From JANNRR01 sp043736155 (GTDB lineage: Bacteria; Pseudomonadota; Alphaproteobacteria; Rhodobacterales; Rhodobacteraceae): a stretch of 7,658 bases of DNA. The DNA lies in assembly GCA_043736155.1 (NCBI GenBank), contig JAYTDA010000264.1, positions 1 to 7,658 on the forward strand, in the 5' to 3' direction. The notes beneath the pieces were generated by a model. The model was not told the origin of the DNA and made no database searches. It saw only the letters and a list, made by a program, of their open reading frames with translations. The translations under genes and the position numbers were made by a program. Positions within the stretch are counted from its first letter, which is position 1. Each line of letters starts with the position of its first letter. Below are positions 1 to 6,574 of this stretch, piece by piece.

Positions 1-745
1 CAGTGTCGAACACCAGATTATATTCCCCGACCACCGCATTGTTGCTGGCGGAATCGGTGATCCGCATCGTCCAGGCGTTGGAGGAGCCGGTGCCGGGAAC
101 CACCGGGATGAAAGACACAGCCAGGGTTTTCGGGGCCCCCATGTTGTCGAAATACTCGATGGTGGTGGTTTCCGTCAAACCGGCTGCACCCGCCACAGTC
201 GAGGTGGCGGGCAGATTCACCCCCAGCTGCATCCTGGTGGTCGGGTCACCGGCGAATTGATTCAGGGTGATCTGCACCGGTTCCAGCCCGGTGACGGTAT
301 CGCGCGGATAGTTCGGGATGGTGCCATCGACATTGGCGGGCCAACCCATCAGCACCAGCCCGGAATCGGTGCGCAGAATCCCGGTCTCATCCGGGCGGAA
401 CGACCCGGTGGTAACCAGCCGCAGCGGCAAGGCACCGCCCCCCAGCACATCCACCATATTGGTCACCGGCAACATGCCGCGTCCGTTCACCGCAAGGTCA
501 GTGGAATTGGTGGTGGAAATCAGCGGCCCGCGCTGATCGATCAGCCGGAACGTCGAGGTCCGCACCCCACCCGCCGAATAGGAGCCGCTGCCGGTGCCGC
601 CGGTCACGATGGCGTTGAAATTAGTGGTTGCCCGCTTGTACCCATAGGTCGACGAGTTGGCGATATTGTCAGAGATTGTGGCCAGCCGGGTCGCATTGGC
701 AGTCAGGCCCGATACACCGGCATTGAGAGAGGAGGAAATGGTCAT
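1..745 (-). CDS. flgE: Flagellar hook protein FlgE, N-terminal part (3' end beyond window)
   Basis: FlgE polymerises outside the cell into the flagellar hook that joins the rod to the filament. About 248 residues are visible and the frame is open to the window edge, so the C-terminal part is missing. Reading from the start, the protein begins MTISSSLNAGVSGLTANATR and continues into SDNIANSSTYGYKR, the rod/hook N-terminal signature (S-x-x-GL-x-A ... SDNIAN-x-x-T-x-GYK) shared by axial proteins. Downstream, LAVNGRGMLPV and a PTTRMQLGVNLPA segment fit FlgE better than FlgF or FlgG. Two ATGs are adjacent (748 and 745). The AAAGG at 752-756 lies 6 nt before the ATG at 745 but only 3 nt before the one at 748, and MTISSSL is the usual family start, so 745 is preferred. 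The gene is separated by about 260 nt from the glycan operon upstream and is probably transcribed from its own promoter. Closely related rod/hook proteins are the only realistic alternative. Confidence 0.9.
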   Translation of the reverse strand, partial: MTISSSLNAGVSGLTANATRLATISDNIANSSTYGYKRATTNFNAIVTGGTGSGSYSAGGVRTSTFRLIDQRGPLISTTNSTDLAVNGRGMLPVTNMVDVLGGGALPLRLVTTGSFRPDETGILRTDSGLVLMGWPANVDGTIPNYPRDTVTGLEPVQITLNQFAGDPTTRMQLGVNLPATSTVAGAAGLTETTTIEYFDNMGAPKTLAVSFIPVVPGTGSSNAWTMRITDSASNNAVVGEYNLVFDT

Positions 746-751
746 CATGCG

Positions 752-756
752 CCTTT
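752..756 (-). promoter_or_regulatory. Ribosome binding site of flgE (AAAGG)
   Basis: On the minus strand AAAGG is followed by CGC ATG ATG. The spacing is 3 nt to the first ATG and 6 nt to the second, so the site favours the second ATG (745) as start. This is read directly from the sequence; use of the site is inferred. Confidence 0.5.
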
Positions 757-799
757 CTGCTGCACAACCGAGGTCACGGCTACAGATGCGCCCGCAGGC

Positions 800-814
800 T
801 TAACATCGGGCTAA
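800..814. promoter_or_regulatory. Candidate CtrA binding site upstream of flgE
   Basis: The plus strand reads TTAACATCGGGCTAA, that is TTAA-N7-CTAA, and the minus strand reads TTAG-N7-TTAA. The CtrA consensus is TTAA-N7-TTAA, so 7 of 8 half-site bases match with exact spacing. The centre lies about 60 nt upstream of the flgE start. TTAA is rare in this GC-rich window; by eye I found only one other, near 6771, inside a coding region. CtrA is known to control flagellar genes in many alphaproteobacteria, including Rhodobacteraceae. Binding here is inferred. Confidence 0.45.
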
Positions 815-881
815 CAGCGACAATGCGACCCAAAACAACCATCTGCCCGCCGCAGCCGCCACCATCCCGCCACCCGCCAAC

Positions 882-896
882 CCGGGATCAGCCCGG
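882..896 (-). terminator. Weak GC-rich hairpin downstream of the glycan operon
   Basis: On the minus strand CCGGG-CTGAT-CCCGG forms a 5-bp G:C stem with a 5-nt loop, extendable by two G-T wobble pairs. It lies about 110 nt past the last operon stop. No T-run follows, so it does not meet the usual criteria for an intrinsic terminator. It could be a transcript 3'-end stabiliser or chance in GC-rich DNA. Confidence 0.2.
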
Positions 897-1004
897 ACAT
901 TCCGCCAGTGCCAAAGTCGATCCGACGCATCGCCAAAGCAAAACCATGGCCTTCGGCCTTGCCCGGATTCGCTGCAGTGGGGATCGGTGGCTGCCGTTGG
1001 CCTC

Positions 1005-2309
1005 TCAGATCAGCCCCAGCCGCTCCAGCGCCGCGAGTGTACGCCCGGTTGCCCCGGAGCATCCGGCGAAAAACGCCTGACCCTTGGCTGCCTTGGCCGC
1101 CAGCGCGGCAGTGTCACCCAACAGCGCCGCCAAACGATCCCCCAGCACCTCTGGCGTCGCACAAATCTCCAGCGCACCGGCCGCCACCGCCTCGACCCCG
1201 GGATATTCGATCGACCAGACCTGCGGCCCGGTCAGCACCGGTTTCGCCAGCGCCAAAGGTTCAATCACATTATGCGCCCCCGAAGGCAGGAACCCGCCGC
1301 CGACCACCACCAGATCGGCAAGTGCGAGATAGAAATACATCTCGCCCAGTGAATCGCCCAACAGGATGTCGGTCTGGCGCAGGTCTTGTGCAGGATCAGC
1401 GGCCAGACCGGCATTCAGCGCCAAAGACCGGCGCAGCAGCCGTTGCCCGTCGCGGCTCAGCACTTCCGCCACCAGATCAAACCGCTCCGGGGCGCGGGGC
1501 ACATAGACCACCAAGGGCGGCTGACCCTGCGCTGCCTGCTGCAAAGCCCGGATTGCGCCAAGATAGAGCCTGTCTTCCCCCTCGACCACCGAAGCCAGCG
1601 CCACCACCTTGCGGCCCGCAATCGCTGGTCGCAGCGCTGCAGCGGCGGCCAGCAGATGCGGCGCAACCGGCTGGTCAAACCGCAACTCGCCACACACCTC
1701 CACCACCCTCGCCCCCAGATCGCGGAAGCGCGCCGCATGGGTTTCCGATTTCGCCAGCACCGCCGCCACCCGCGCCACCGGATGGCCGATCCACCGCGCC
1801 AACCACCGGTCGCGGGCAAAGCTGCGCGCCGGATACTGGCTGTTGGTCAGCACCAGCGGCACCCCGGCCCACGCCGCTTCGGCGATCATCACCGGCCAGA
1901 CCTCGATCTCCATCACCAGCGCCAGTTTGGGCCGCTGCCGCAGAAACCGACGATAGGCCCAGCCCAGTTCCAGCGGCAGATAGCGCACCACCATCCGGCC
2001 CGCGGCGATATCGGCGGCAAAGGCCATTTCCGCGGCGCGGCGGCCTGCGGGGGTCAGATGGGTCGTCACCACCCGCTCGCCCCGATCCAGCAAGGCCCGC
2101 ACCAGGGGTGCCGCAGACCGCATTTCCCCCAGGGACACCGCATGAACCCAGACAGCCCCGGCCAGCGACGGGCCATAGCCGAAGCGTTCCGCCAGATGCC
2201 GGGTGTAAGCCGGATCGCGCCGCCCACGCAGCCAGAAATAGCCCAGCACCAGCGGCAGCGCCAAAAGCCACAGCAACCGATACAGCGCCAAAGCCAGGGC
2301 ATAAGCCAT
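1005..2309 (-). CDS. GT30 glycosyltransferase, WaaA/KdtA-like (3-deoxy-D-manno-octulosonic acid transferase family)
   Basis: Enzymes of this family transfer Kdo from CMP-Kdo to lipid A precursor at the inner face of the cytoplasmic membrane. The 434-residue product has the usual family length (E. coli WaaA is about 425). Residues 3-27 form a hydrophobic N-terminal anchor ending in LRGRRDPAYTRH and ERFGYG, as in E. coli WaaA. HAVSLGE (56-62) holds the glutamate that serves as catalytic base in the family. MEIEVWP (133-139) matches the E-x-E-x-WP motif, and PRAPER (271-276), DSLGEMYFY (319-327) and GAHNVIEP (344-351) match the C-terminal CMP-sugar site. Departures include VVEGED for STHEGEE, NSQYPARS for NARLS-x-RS, GELRFD for GSLKFD and GAHN for GGHN. 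The start at 2309 shares one base with the preceding stop (TGATG), implying translational coupling; a longer frame to 2414 would sit inside the upstream gene. Family membership is firm, but sugar and acceptor are open because a second GT30 gene is adjacent. Confidence 0.9.
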   Translation of the reverse strand: MAYALALALYRLLWLLALPLVLGYFWLRGRRDPAYTRHLAERFGYGPSLAGAVWVHAVSLGEMRSAAPLVRALLDRGERVVTTHLTPAGRRAAEMAFAADIAAGRMVVRYLPLELGWAYRRFLRQRPKLALVMEIEVWPVMIAEAAWAGVPLVLTNSQYPARSFARDRWLARWIGHPVARVAAVLAKSETHAARFRDLGARVVEVCGELRFDQPVAPHLLAAAAALRPAIAGRKVVALASVVEGEDRLYLGAIRALQQAAQGQPPLVVYVPRAPERFDLVAEVLSRDGQRLLRRSLALNAGLAADPAQDLRQTDILLGDSLGEMYFYLALADLVVVGGGFLPSGAHNVIEPLALAKPVLTGPQVWSIEYPGVEAVAAGALEICATPEVLGDRLAALLGDTAALAAKAAKGQAFFAGCSGATGRTLAALERLGLI

Positions 2310-3583
2310 CAGGCGGTGCCGTTCGCACGGGCTGCCATCACAGCCAACAGCCGTTGTGCCACCAAATCCAGCGCCGCGCGGCCCTGCTGTGCCACCTCGG
2401 CCGCCGCAGCGCACTGCTGATGCAGCAGGGGGTCCGCCAGTGCAGCCGCCAGATCACGGGCATTGCCCACCAGCCGCGCCGCCCCAGCCGCCCCAAACGC
2501 CGCATAATCAGCGGCAAAGTTGGCGACATGCGGCCCATGCAGGATGGCACAGCCCAGCAGCGCCGGTTCATAGGGGTTGTGCCCGCCCACCGGGGTCAGT
2601 GACCCCCCAACCAGTGCCGCATCGGCCAGCCGGTACCACAGGCCCATTTGCCCGATCACCGGCACCACATAGGCATCCAACCCCGGAGCCGCCGCTTCGG
2701 TCAACCCGGCGCGAAAGCCGCTGGCCCGCAGGGTTGCCGCCACTGCTTCGGCCCGGCCCGGATCTCGCGGCGCCACGATCAGGCAGGCATCGGGGTCGCT
2801 GCGCCGCAACAGGGCATGCGCCTGTGCCACCACCGCTTCATCGCCGGGATGGGTCGATGCCGCCAGCCAGACCCGCCGCCCGGCCAATAGCCGCTGCCAT
2901 TCCGCCCGGGCCAAGGGCAGATCAGCCAACGGATCGGCACCGGATTTCAGCGACCCATCCAGGCTGATCCGCGCCTTCGCCACCCCCAAAGCCGCAAAAT
3001 GGTCAGCGGTAGCAGGGTCTTGCACCCCCACGCGGTCCATCGCCCCGAAGAGATCGCGGAACAACCGTCCGGCCCGGGCCTTGGTGCGAAACGACGCCGC
3101 ATCCATCCGGCCGTTGACCAGCACCTGTGGCACCCGCCGCGCCGCCAATGCCGCCACCATGCCGGGCCAGATGTCGCGCTCGGCCCACACCGCCAGATCG
3201 GGCCGCCAATGGTCCAGAAAAGCCCGGACAAACGGCGCGGCATCCAGCGGCAGAAACTGATGCAGCACACCGGCAGGCAGGTTGGGGGCCAAAGCCGCCG
3301 CCGAGGTGCGGGTGGACGAGGTGATCAGAACCTGCACCCCCGGCCGCTGCCGCTGCACCGCGCGGACCAGCGCAGGCAGCGCCAGCACCTCGCCCACCCC
3401 CACGGCATGCAGCCAGATCAGTGGGCCAACCGGGCGCGGCACCGAGGCTTGCCCCAGCTTTTCGCGCCACCGCACAGGGTCTTCCTTGCCGCGTGCCAGC
3501 CGCCTGGCAAGATGGCGGCGCAGCAAGGGTGCAGCCAGCACCAAAGCCGCCAGATACAGCCGCAACAGCGCGCCTTTGGTCAT
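2309..3583 (-). CDS. GT30 glycosyltransferase, second WaaA-like copy with altered motifs
   Basis: The 424-residue product has the two-domain GT-B plan of Kdo transferases. It starts with an N-terminal hydrophobic stretch (8-21) and EKLG (41-44). HAVGVGE (59-65) keeps the catalytic-type Glu65 but replaces the usual Ser by Gly. AERDIWP (134-140) stands where E-T-E-x-WP is usual, so the second acidic residue is Asp. NGRM (157-160), ASTHPGD (242-248), APRDPGR (271-277) and GGHNPYEP (333-340) follow in family order, and GPHVANF (350-356) is canonical. At 309-313 VIGQM replaces the usual TMGEL-type segment, losing its Glu. It is not a near-copy of the next gene, so the pair is old or separately acquired. 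ATG 3583 is 4 nt after the neuC stop; longer frames up to 3754 would run inside neuC. No clear Shine-Dalgarno sequence is visible, consistent with coupled translation. It may be a Kdo transferase or a relative using another CMP-activated ulosonic sugar. Confidence 0.88.
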   Translation of the reverse strand: MTKGALLRLYLAALVLAAPLLRRHLARRLARGKEDPVRWREKLGQASVPRPVGPLIWLHAVGVGEVLALPALVRAVQRQRPGVQVLITSSTRTSAAALAPNLPAGVLHQFLPLDAAPFVRAFLDHWRPDLAVWAERDIWPGMVAALAARRVPQVLVNGRMDAASFRTKARAGRLFRDLFGAMDRVGVQDPATADHFAALGVAKARISLDGSLKSGADPLADLPLARAEWQRLLAGRRVWLAASTHPGDEAVVAQAHALLRRSDPDACLIVAPRDPGRAEAVAATLRASGFRAGLTEAAAPGLDAYVVPVIGQMGLWYRLADAALVGGSLTPVGGHNPYEPALLGCAILHGPHVANFAADYAAFGAAGAARLVGNARDLAAALADPLLHQQCAAAAEVAQQGRAALDLVAQRLLAVMAARANGTA

Positions 3584-3587
3584 CCGG

Positions 3588-4709
3588 TCAGCCAATGTCG
3601 CGAAACGCCTTTTGCAGGGGCTGGTGCCAGAACGCCTCATCCTGCAGCACCGCCACAAACCGGTCGGCGGCGCGGCCTTCGCCAAAGGCGGTATGGCGCG
3701 GATGGGTGCGGCCCCAGTCTTCGGCCAGAAACCGGGCAATCGCGGCACTGTCACCGGCAGCGCAGACCTGCAACGAGGGCGCTGTGGCGCGGTTGGATTG
3801 CCGGGTACCGATGTCGAGCGATGGAATCCCCAGAAACGGCGCTTCCCGCACCCCGGCGCTGGAATTGCCGACCATCGCCCTGGCGTTGCGCATCAGTTCG
3901 GAAAAATAGGCAAACCGCATCGAGGGCAAACGGCGGAACCGGTCGGGCGGCAACTGATCCAGCACGGCAAAGATCGCATCTGACCCCGGATCGTTGTTGG
4001 GGTCGATCACCACGAAGTTCCGCCCCGACTGCTGCAAAGACCCAAACAGCGCCTGCGCCTGCGCCGCCATCGTGGCAGTTTCCGACACCACCGGGTGAAA
4101 CAGTGCAATGCCGTAATGGTCAAACGGAATGGCATAGCGCGCCTGCACCTCGGCCAATGTCACACCAGAGGGTTGGCCATGCACATCCAGTTCCGGCGAT
4201 CCAATGGCATGAATGGTTTCCGGCGGTTCCCCCATCGCCATCACCCGCGCCTTTGCCGTATCGGAAGAGACGAAATGCACCGATGCCAGCTTGGTGTTGC
4301 AATGGCGGAACATCTCATCAATCGTGCCGGACACTTCACCGCCTTCGATATGGGCAGAGCGGATTGTGTTGGTGGCAGACACCAGCGCCCCCGCCAAAGC
4401 TTCGACCCGGTCGCCATGGACAATCACCAGATCAGGGCGGCTTTCGGCGAGGTAATCGGAAAACCCCATCACGGTTTTCGCCAACACCATATCCTGCGGA
4501 TCCCCCGGGCGTTGGTTGAGGAATTCATGCACCGTCACCCCCGGGGTGCGACGGACCTCATTCTTGGTCAGGCCATAGCGGCCCAGCATATGCATGCCGG
4601 TGACAAAGAAACTGACGTTGAACCCGGCATCGCGGGCAGCAATCGCCAGCGGCTCCAGCTTGCCGAAATCGGCGCGGGTTCCGGTAAGGAACAGAAGGGA
4701 ACGGGTCAT
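3588..4709 (-). CDS. neuC: UDP-N-acetylglucosamine 2-epimerase (hydrolysing), NeuC/LegG family
   Basis: This cytoplasmic enzyme family converts UDP-GlcNAc (NeuC) or a UDP-2,4-diacetamido sugar (LegG type) to the free manno-configured sugar plus UDP, the first committed step toward sialic or legionaminic-type nonulosonic acids. The 373-residue product has the family's usual length. GTRADFGKL (10-18) is the N-terminal nucleotide-sugar signature. HGDR (98-101, Asp100), HIEGGEVSGTIDE (120-132, Glu122, Asp131, Glu132), FRH (134-136), GSPELD (170-175), FHP (204-206, His205), DPNNDPGS (236-243) and GNSSAGVRE (281-289) all lie in family order and supply the acidic and histidine residues expected in the active site. 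The start overlaps the preceding methyltransferase stop by ATGA. Neighbouring surface-glycan genes support a biosynthetic role. NeuB and NeuA partners are not in the window. The substrate (GlcNAc versus diacetylbacillosamine) cannot be told from the sequence by eye. Confidence 0.92.
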   Translation of the reverse strand: MTRSLLFLTGTRADFGKLEPLAIAARDAGFNVSFFVTGMHMLGRYGLTKNEVRRTPGVTVHEFLNQRPGDPQDMVLAKTVMGFSDYLAESRPDLVIVHGDRVEALAGALVSATNTIRSAHIEGGEVSGTIDEMFRHCNTKLASVHFVSSDTAKARVMAMGEPPETIHAIGSPELDVHGQPSGVTLAEVQARYAIPFDHYGIALFHPVVSETATMAAQAQALFGSLQQSGRNFVVIDPNNDPGSDAIFAVLDQLPPDRFRRLPSMRFAYFSELMRNARAMVGNSSAGVREAPFLGIPSLDIGTRQSNRATAPSLQVCAAGDSAAIARFLAEDWGRTHPRHTAFGEGRAADRFVAVLQDEAFWHQPLQKAFRDIG

Positions 4710-5422
4710 GTCTGCGGCTGCTCAGTTCGCTGAAACACGACCACGGTGCCGCTGGAATGTTCAATCGCCGGAAACAGGCCGTGCTGGAACAGATGGCCAT
4801 AGATCCGCGCCACCGCCGTACCCGAAAGGATATGCGGGTGCAGTTCGATGACGGCAGCGCGCAGGCTGCTAAGATCAAGCGCAGGAAGAAGATCGCCCTC
4901 TGCCCCTTCGATGTCGCAGATCAGCACATCGGGGTGAAAGTCCTTTACGGTCTCGGCAGCGGACCATGTTGGAACCTCGATCACACCCACGCCTTTCTTG
5001 GCAAGAGACCCTTCCGGAAAAAATTCCGCCAGATGGAATGACAGTGTTCCACCACCGGGACCATCGGTAATCACACCATGGCGCGCTTCGACATTGCCAA
5101 TCTGGTTCTGTGAAAAAAGCGCGGCGGCCGGTGCAATCAAAGCCGGATTGGCCTCAAAGGTCAGGACTTTGCCGCCCTGCGCCGCCCGTGCTGCCAAGGC
5201 CGTAACAATCCCCAACCCGGTCCCCAGTTCCAGAACCCGGTCTCCTGGCCGCACGACAGCCTGCAGCGCGGTAATTTCCGGCACCTCGTAGGCGTCGCTG
5301 AAAAGCTGAACTACCACCGGGCGGATCATGTGATCGCCGGTCAGCGGCACAGTGATGCCACGATAGGCGATGCGTTTTGCTGTGCGGATCGCCCAGTCTC
5401 TATACAGCCTGCGCAGCCCCAT
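4706..5422 (-). CDS. FkbM-family SAM-dependent methyltransferase
   Basis: The 238-residue product has a class I methyltransferase core. Motif I is RVLELGTGLGIVT (62-74), the acidic SAM-ribose contact sits in FEANP (89-93, Glu90), and DIEGAE (170-175) followed by hydrophobic LLPAL is the FkbM hallmark, with IELHPH (192-197) at the next strand. No signal peptide or membrane segment is seen, so it is likely cytosolic. FkbM proteins O-methylate diverse small molecules and are frequent in polysaccharide clusters, where they methylate sugar hydroxyls; with two RgpF-like genes upstream and neuC downstream, a glycan substrate is the simplest inference. The start at 5422 lies 3 nt after the preceding stop, behind the clearest Shine-Dalgarno sequence of the operon (AAGGA, 7-nt spacing). 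Its stop overlaps neuC by 4 nt. The acceptor sugar and position are unknown. Confidence 0.88.
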   Translation of the reverse strand: MGLRRLYRDWAIRTAKRIAYRGITVPLTGDHMIRPVVVQLFSDAYEVPEITALQAVVRPGDRVLELGTGLGIVTALAARAAQGGKVLTFEANPALIAPAAALFSQNQIGNVEARHGVITDGPGGGTLSFHLAEFFPEGSLAKKGVGVIEVPTWSAAETVKDFHPDVLICDIEGAEGDLLPALDLSSLRAAVIELHPHILSGTAVARIYGHLFQHGLFPAIEHSSGTVVVFQRTEQPQT

Positions 5423-5425
5423 GGC

Positions 5426-6574
5426 TTATTCCTTTTTCCCGGGTGGTAGTCGCCAGTCGAACGGCTCTACCCAACGGTCCACCATCTGGCACATTTCGCG
5501 CCTGACGTCATCTTGCAATGGTGCCAGCCGCCCGGCATCGACCGCCTCCAGAACCCTGATCCGGGCAAGGTTATGGCGCAGGTCTTTGTCTTTCTTGACA
5601 AAACCAAGCCCGCCAAGCCGCATCGCCGATTCGATGAATGTTGTCGACACAAAATGATGACGGCCCGTCAGCAAGTCGTGGCACATTTTCAGCACAGCCT
5701 GCCGCCAAGCCTCGTCATGGGGTTGGCGCGCCAACAGCGCGTCGGATATGGCGCGTTGTTCGGGGCGATAATGGGAAAGTTGGCCAACAGTTTCGGCCAG
5801 TTCTGCGGGGTCCAGAACCTCCAGCAACTGGACCATGCGATCCCTTGACAACAGCCCCCCGAAGCTCAGCGCCGCATGCCGCATCGCGTCGGTCAACCCT
5901 TTTTCGCCGCGCCAGATGGTCAGTTCGCGAAAGTTTGACATCAAGTAGGTGCGCCAGAATTCCGCAAATGCCGGATGGTTCAACGCCTTTCCGGAAAACA
6001 TCAGCAGGTGTGATTCCACATGGTCGTGCTTGGGCTCTTCGGCGATTTCGATTTTGAAGTTGTGGCCGATCATATCCAGCCCCGAAGCCTCCATCCGCGC
6101 CAGACTCGTGTCTCCCTCACGCAACGGAAACCAGGTGCTGTCATTCATCAGGATCAGCCGTTCGGGCCGCAAGCCCCGTTCTGTCATCACCCTGAGCCCG
6201 TCGCGGTAGGCCCCGAAATCATAGCCGACATTCGGACGCTCCACTACCAACGCGGCACGGGCTGTGAGCGCTGCGCGGTCAGGCGCGGATAGCGGCGCGT
6301 TGGAAACCACCAGCGGCGACCAGCCCTGTGATGCCAGGTGGTCAAGGGTAAAACAGATTGAAGCGGCAATCCCCGCAGGTTGGTACAGAACGAACAGCGC
6401 GATCTTGTTGCCAAAGCTGCGGGCTCCGACCGTCACCTGCAGGTGGTTGCCAAAGCTGCGATCATGGAAATACTGCCGAGGCTGGTCATAAAGCGCCCCC
6501 GTTACCCCATGGACCACCTGCTGGCGCATACGGTAAAGTTCCCGTCGGATTTTCCATAACTCAAAACGCTTCAT
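5426..6574 (-). CDS. Rhamnan synthesis protein F (RgpF)-family glycan protein, copy A
   Basis: The 382-residue product contains the RgpF-family core, known from rhamnose-polysaccharide and LPS/O-antigen clusters, where members act in glycan assembly as probable glycosyltransferases. Visible signatures are YQPAGI (64-69), SNAPLS (91-96), ERPNVGYDFGAYRDG (112-126), LILMNDSTWFPL (140-151), ESHLLMFSGKALNHPAF (187-203) and RGEKGLTDAMR (222-232). A C-terminal segment around 308-331 (FVSTTF ... GFVKKDKD) matches a similar block in the neighbouring copy. No signal peptide or transmembrane helix is evident. It is shorter than streptococcal RgpF (about 580 aa), so it is a compact form. The start at 6574 is chosen because MKRFELWKIRRE aligns with MIPHWKIKRE of the upstream paralogue and forms an ATGA overlap with its stop; the frame open to 6676 lies inside that gene. 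Donor and acceptor are unknown. Confidence 0.85.
   Translation of the reverse strand: MKRFELWKIRRELYRMRQQVVHGVTGALYDQPRQYFHDRSFGNHLQVTVGARSFGNKIALFVLYQPAGIAASICFTLDHLASQGWSPLVVSNAPLSAPDRAALTARAALVVERPNVGYDFGAYRDGLRVMTERGLRPERLILMNDSTWFPLREGDTSLARMEASGLDMIGHNFKIEIAEEPKHDHVESHLLMFSGKALNHPAFAEFWRTYLMSNFRELTIWRGEKGLTDAMRHAALSFGGLLSRDRMVQLLEVLDPAELAETVGQLSHYRPEQRAISDALLARQPHDEAWRQAVLKMCHDLLTGRHHFVSTTFIESAMRLGGLGFVKKDKDLRHNLARIRVLEAVDAGRLAPLQDDVRREMCQMVDRWVEPFDWRLPPGKKE
5430..5434 (-). promoter_or_regulatory. Ribosome binding site of the FkbM gene (AAGGA)
   Basis: The minus strand reads AAAAAGGAATAAGCC before the ATG at 5422, with AAGGA 7 nt from the start codon. It overlaps the end of the preceding coding sequence. 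It is the only strong Shine-Dalgarno sequence I see among the internal starts of the operon, and it fixes the start. Confidence 0.6.
6407..6460 (-). repeat. 15-bp perfect direct repeat inside RgpF copy A
   Basis: GTTGCCAAAGCTGCG (plus strand) occurs at 6407-6421 and again at 6446-6460, 39 bp apart and in frame, encoding RSFGN at residues 39-43 and 52-56. Copy B has the same spacing through this region without the repeated residues, so the repeat does not change protein length. Confidence 0.7.

Larger units (their letters stand above)
746..1004. other. Intergenic region between the glycan operon and flgE
   Basis: About 260 nt separate the stop of the last GT30 gene (1005-1007) from the flgE start. 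I find no convincing gene here. The short minus-strand frame that crosses 811-1062 mostly overlaps the GT30 gene and resembles no family I know. The region holds a CtrA-like element (800-814), a weak GC hairpin without a T-run (882-896) and a short GGCC-GAA-GGCC repeat near 945-955 followed within a few nt by TTTT. A sigma-54 -24/-12 pair was looked for and not found. It most likely carries the flgE promoter and 5' leader. Confidence 0.7.

Noticed and set aside
257..814. Plus-strand open frame of 185 codons
   Set aside because: It is the antisense shadow of flgE, whose minus-strand translation is an unmistakable hook protein.
896..913. TGGCAC on the minus strand (908-913) as a sigma-54 -24 element for flgE
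   Set aside because: The expected TTGC at the -12 spacing is absent (GAAT is found), and the site is about 160 nt from the start codon.
945..955. GGCC-GAA-GGCC with nearby TTTT as an intrinsic terminator of the operon
   Set aside because: The stem is only 4 bp with a 3-nt loop, and the T-run is short and separated from the stem. It is too weak to call.
811..1062. Minus-strand small frame, possibly a gene in the gap before flgE
   Set aside because: Its first part overlaps the GT30 coding end in another frame. The remaining 39 codons from an internal Met have no clear ribosome binding site or family resemblance.
908..2602. Long plus-strand open frame (564 codons), very rich in Pro, Arg and Ala
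   Set aside because: It lies antisense to both GT30 genes, which carry clear family motifs. Its composition is typical of a shadow frame in high-GC coding DNA.
3584..3754. Upstream extension of the first GT30 gene by 57 codons
   Set aside because: It would sit wholly inside neuC, encodes Pro/Arg-rich sequence unlike the family, and the ATG at 3583 gives the normal N-terminus.
2999..4519. Long plus-strand open frame (506 codons)
   Set aside because: It is antisense to a GT30 gene and to neuC, shows low-complexity Pro/Arg/Gln composition and no recognisable domain.
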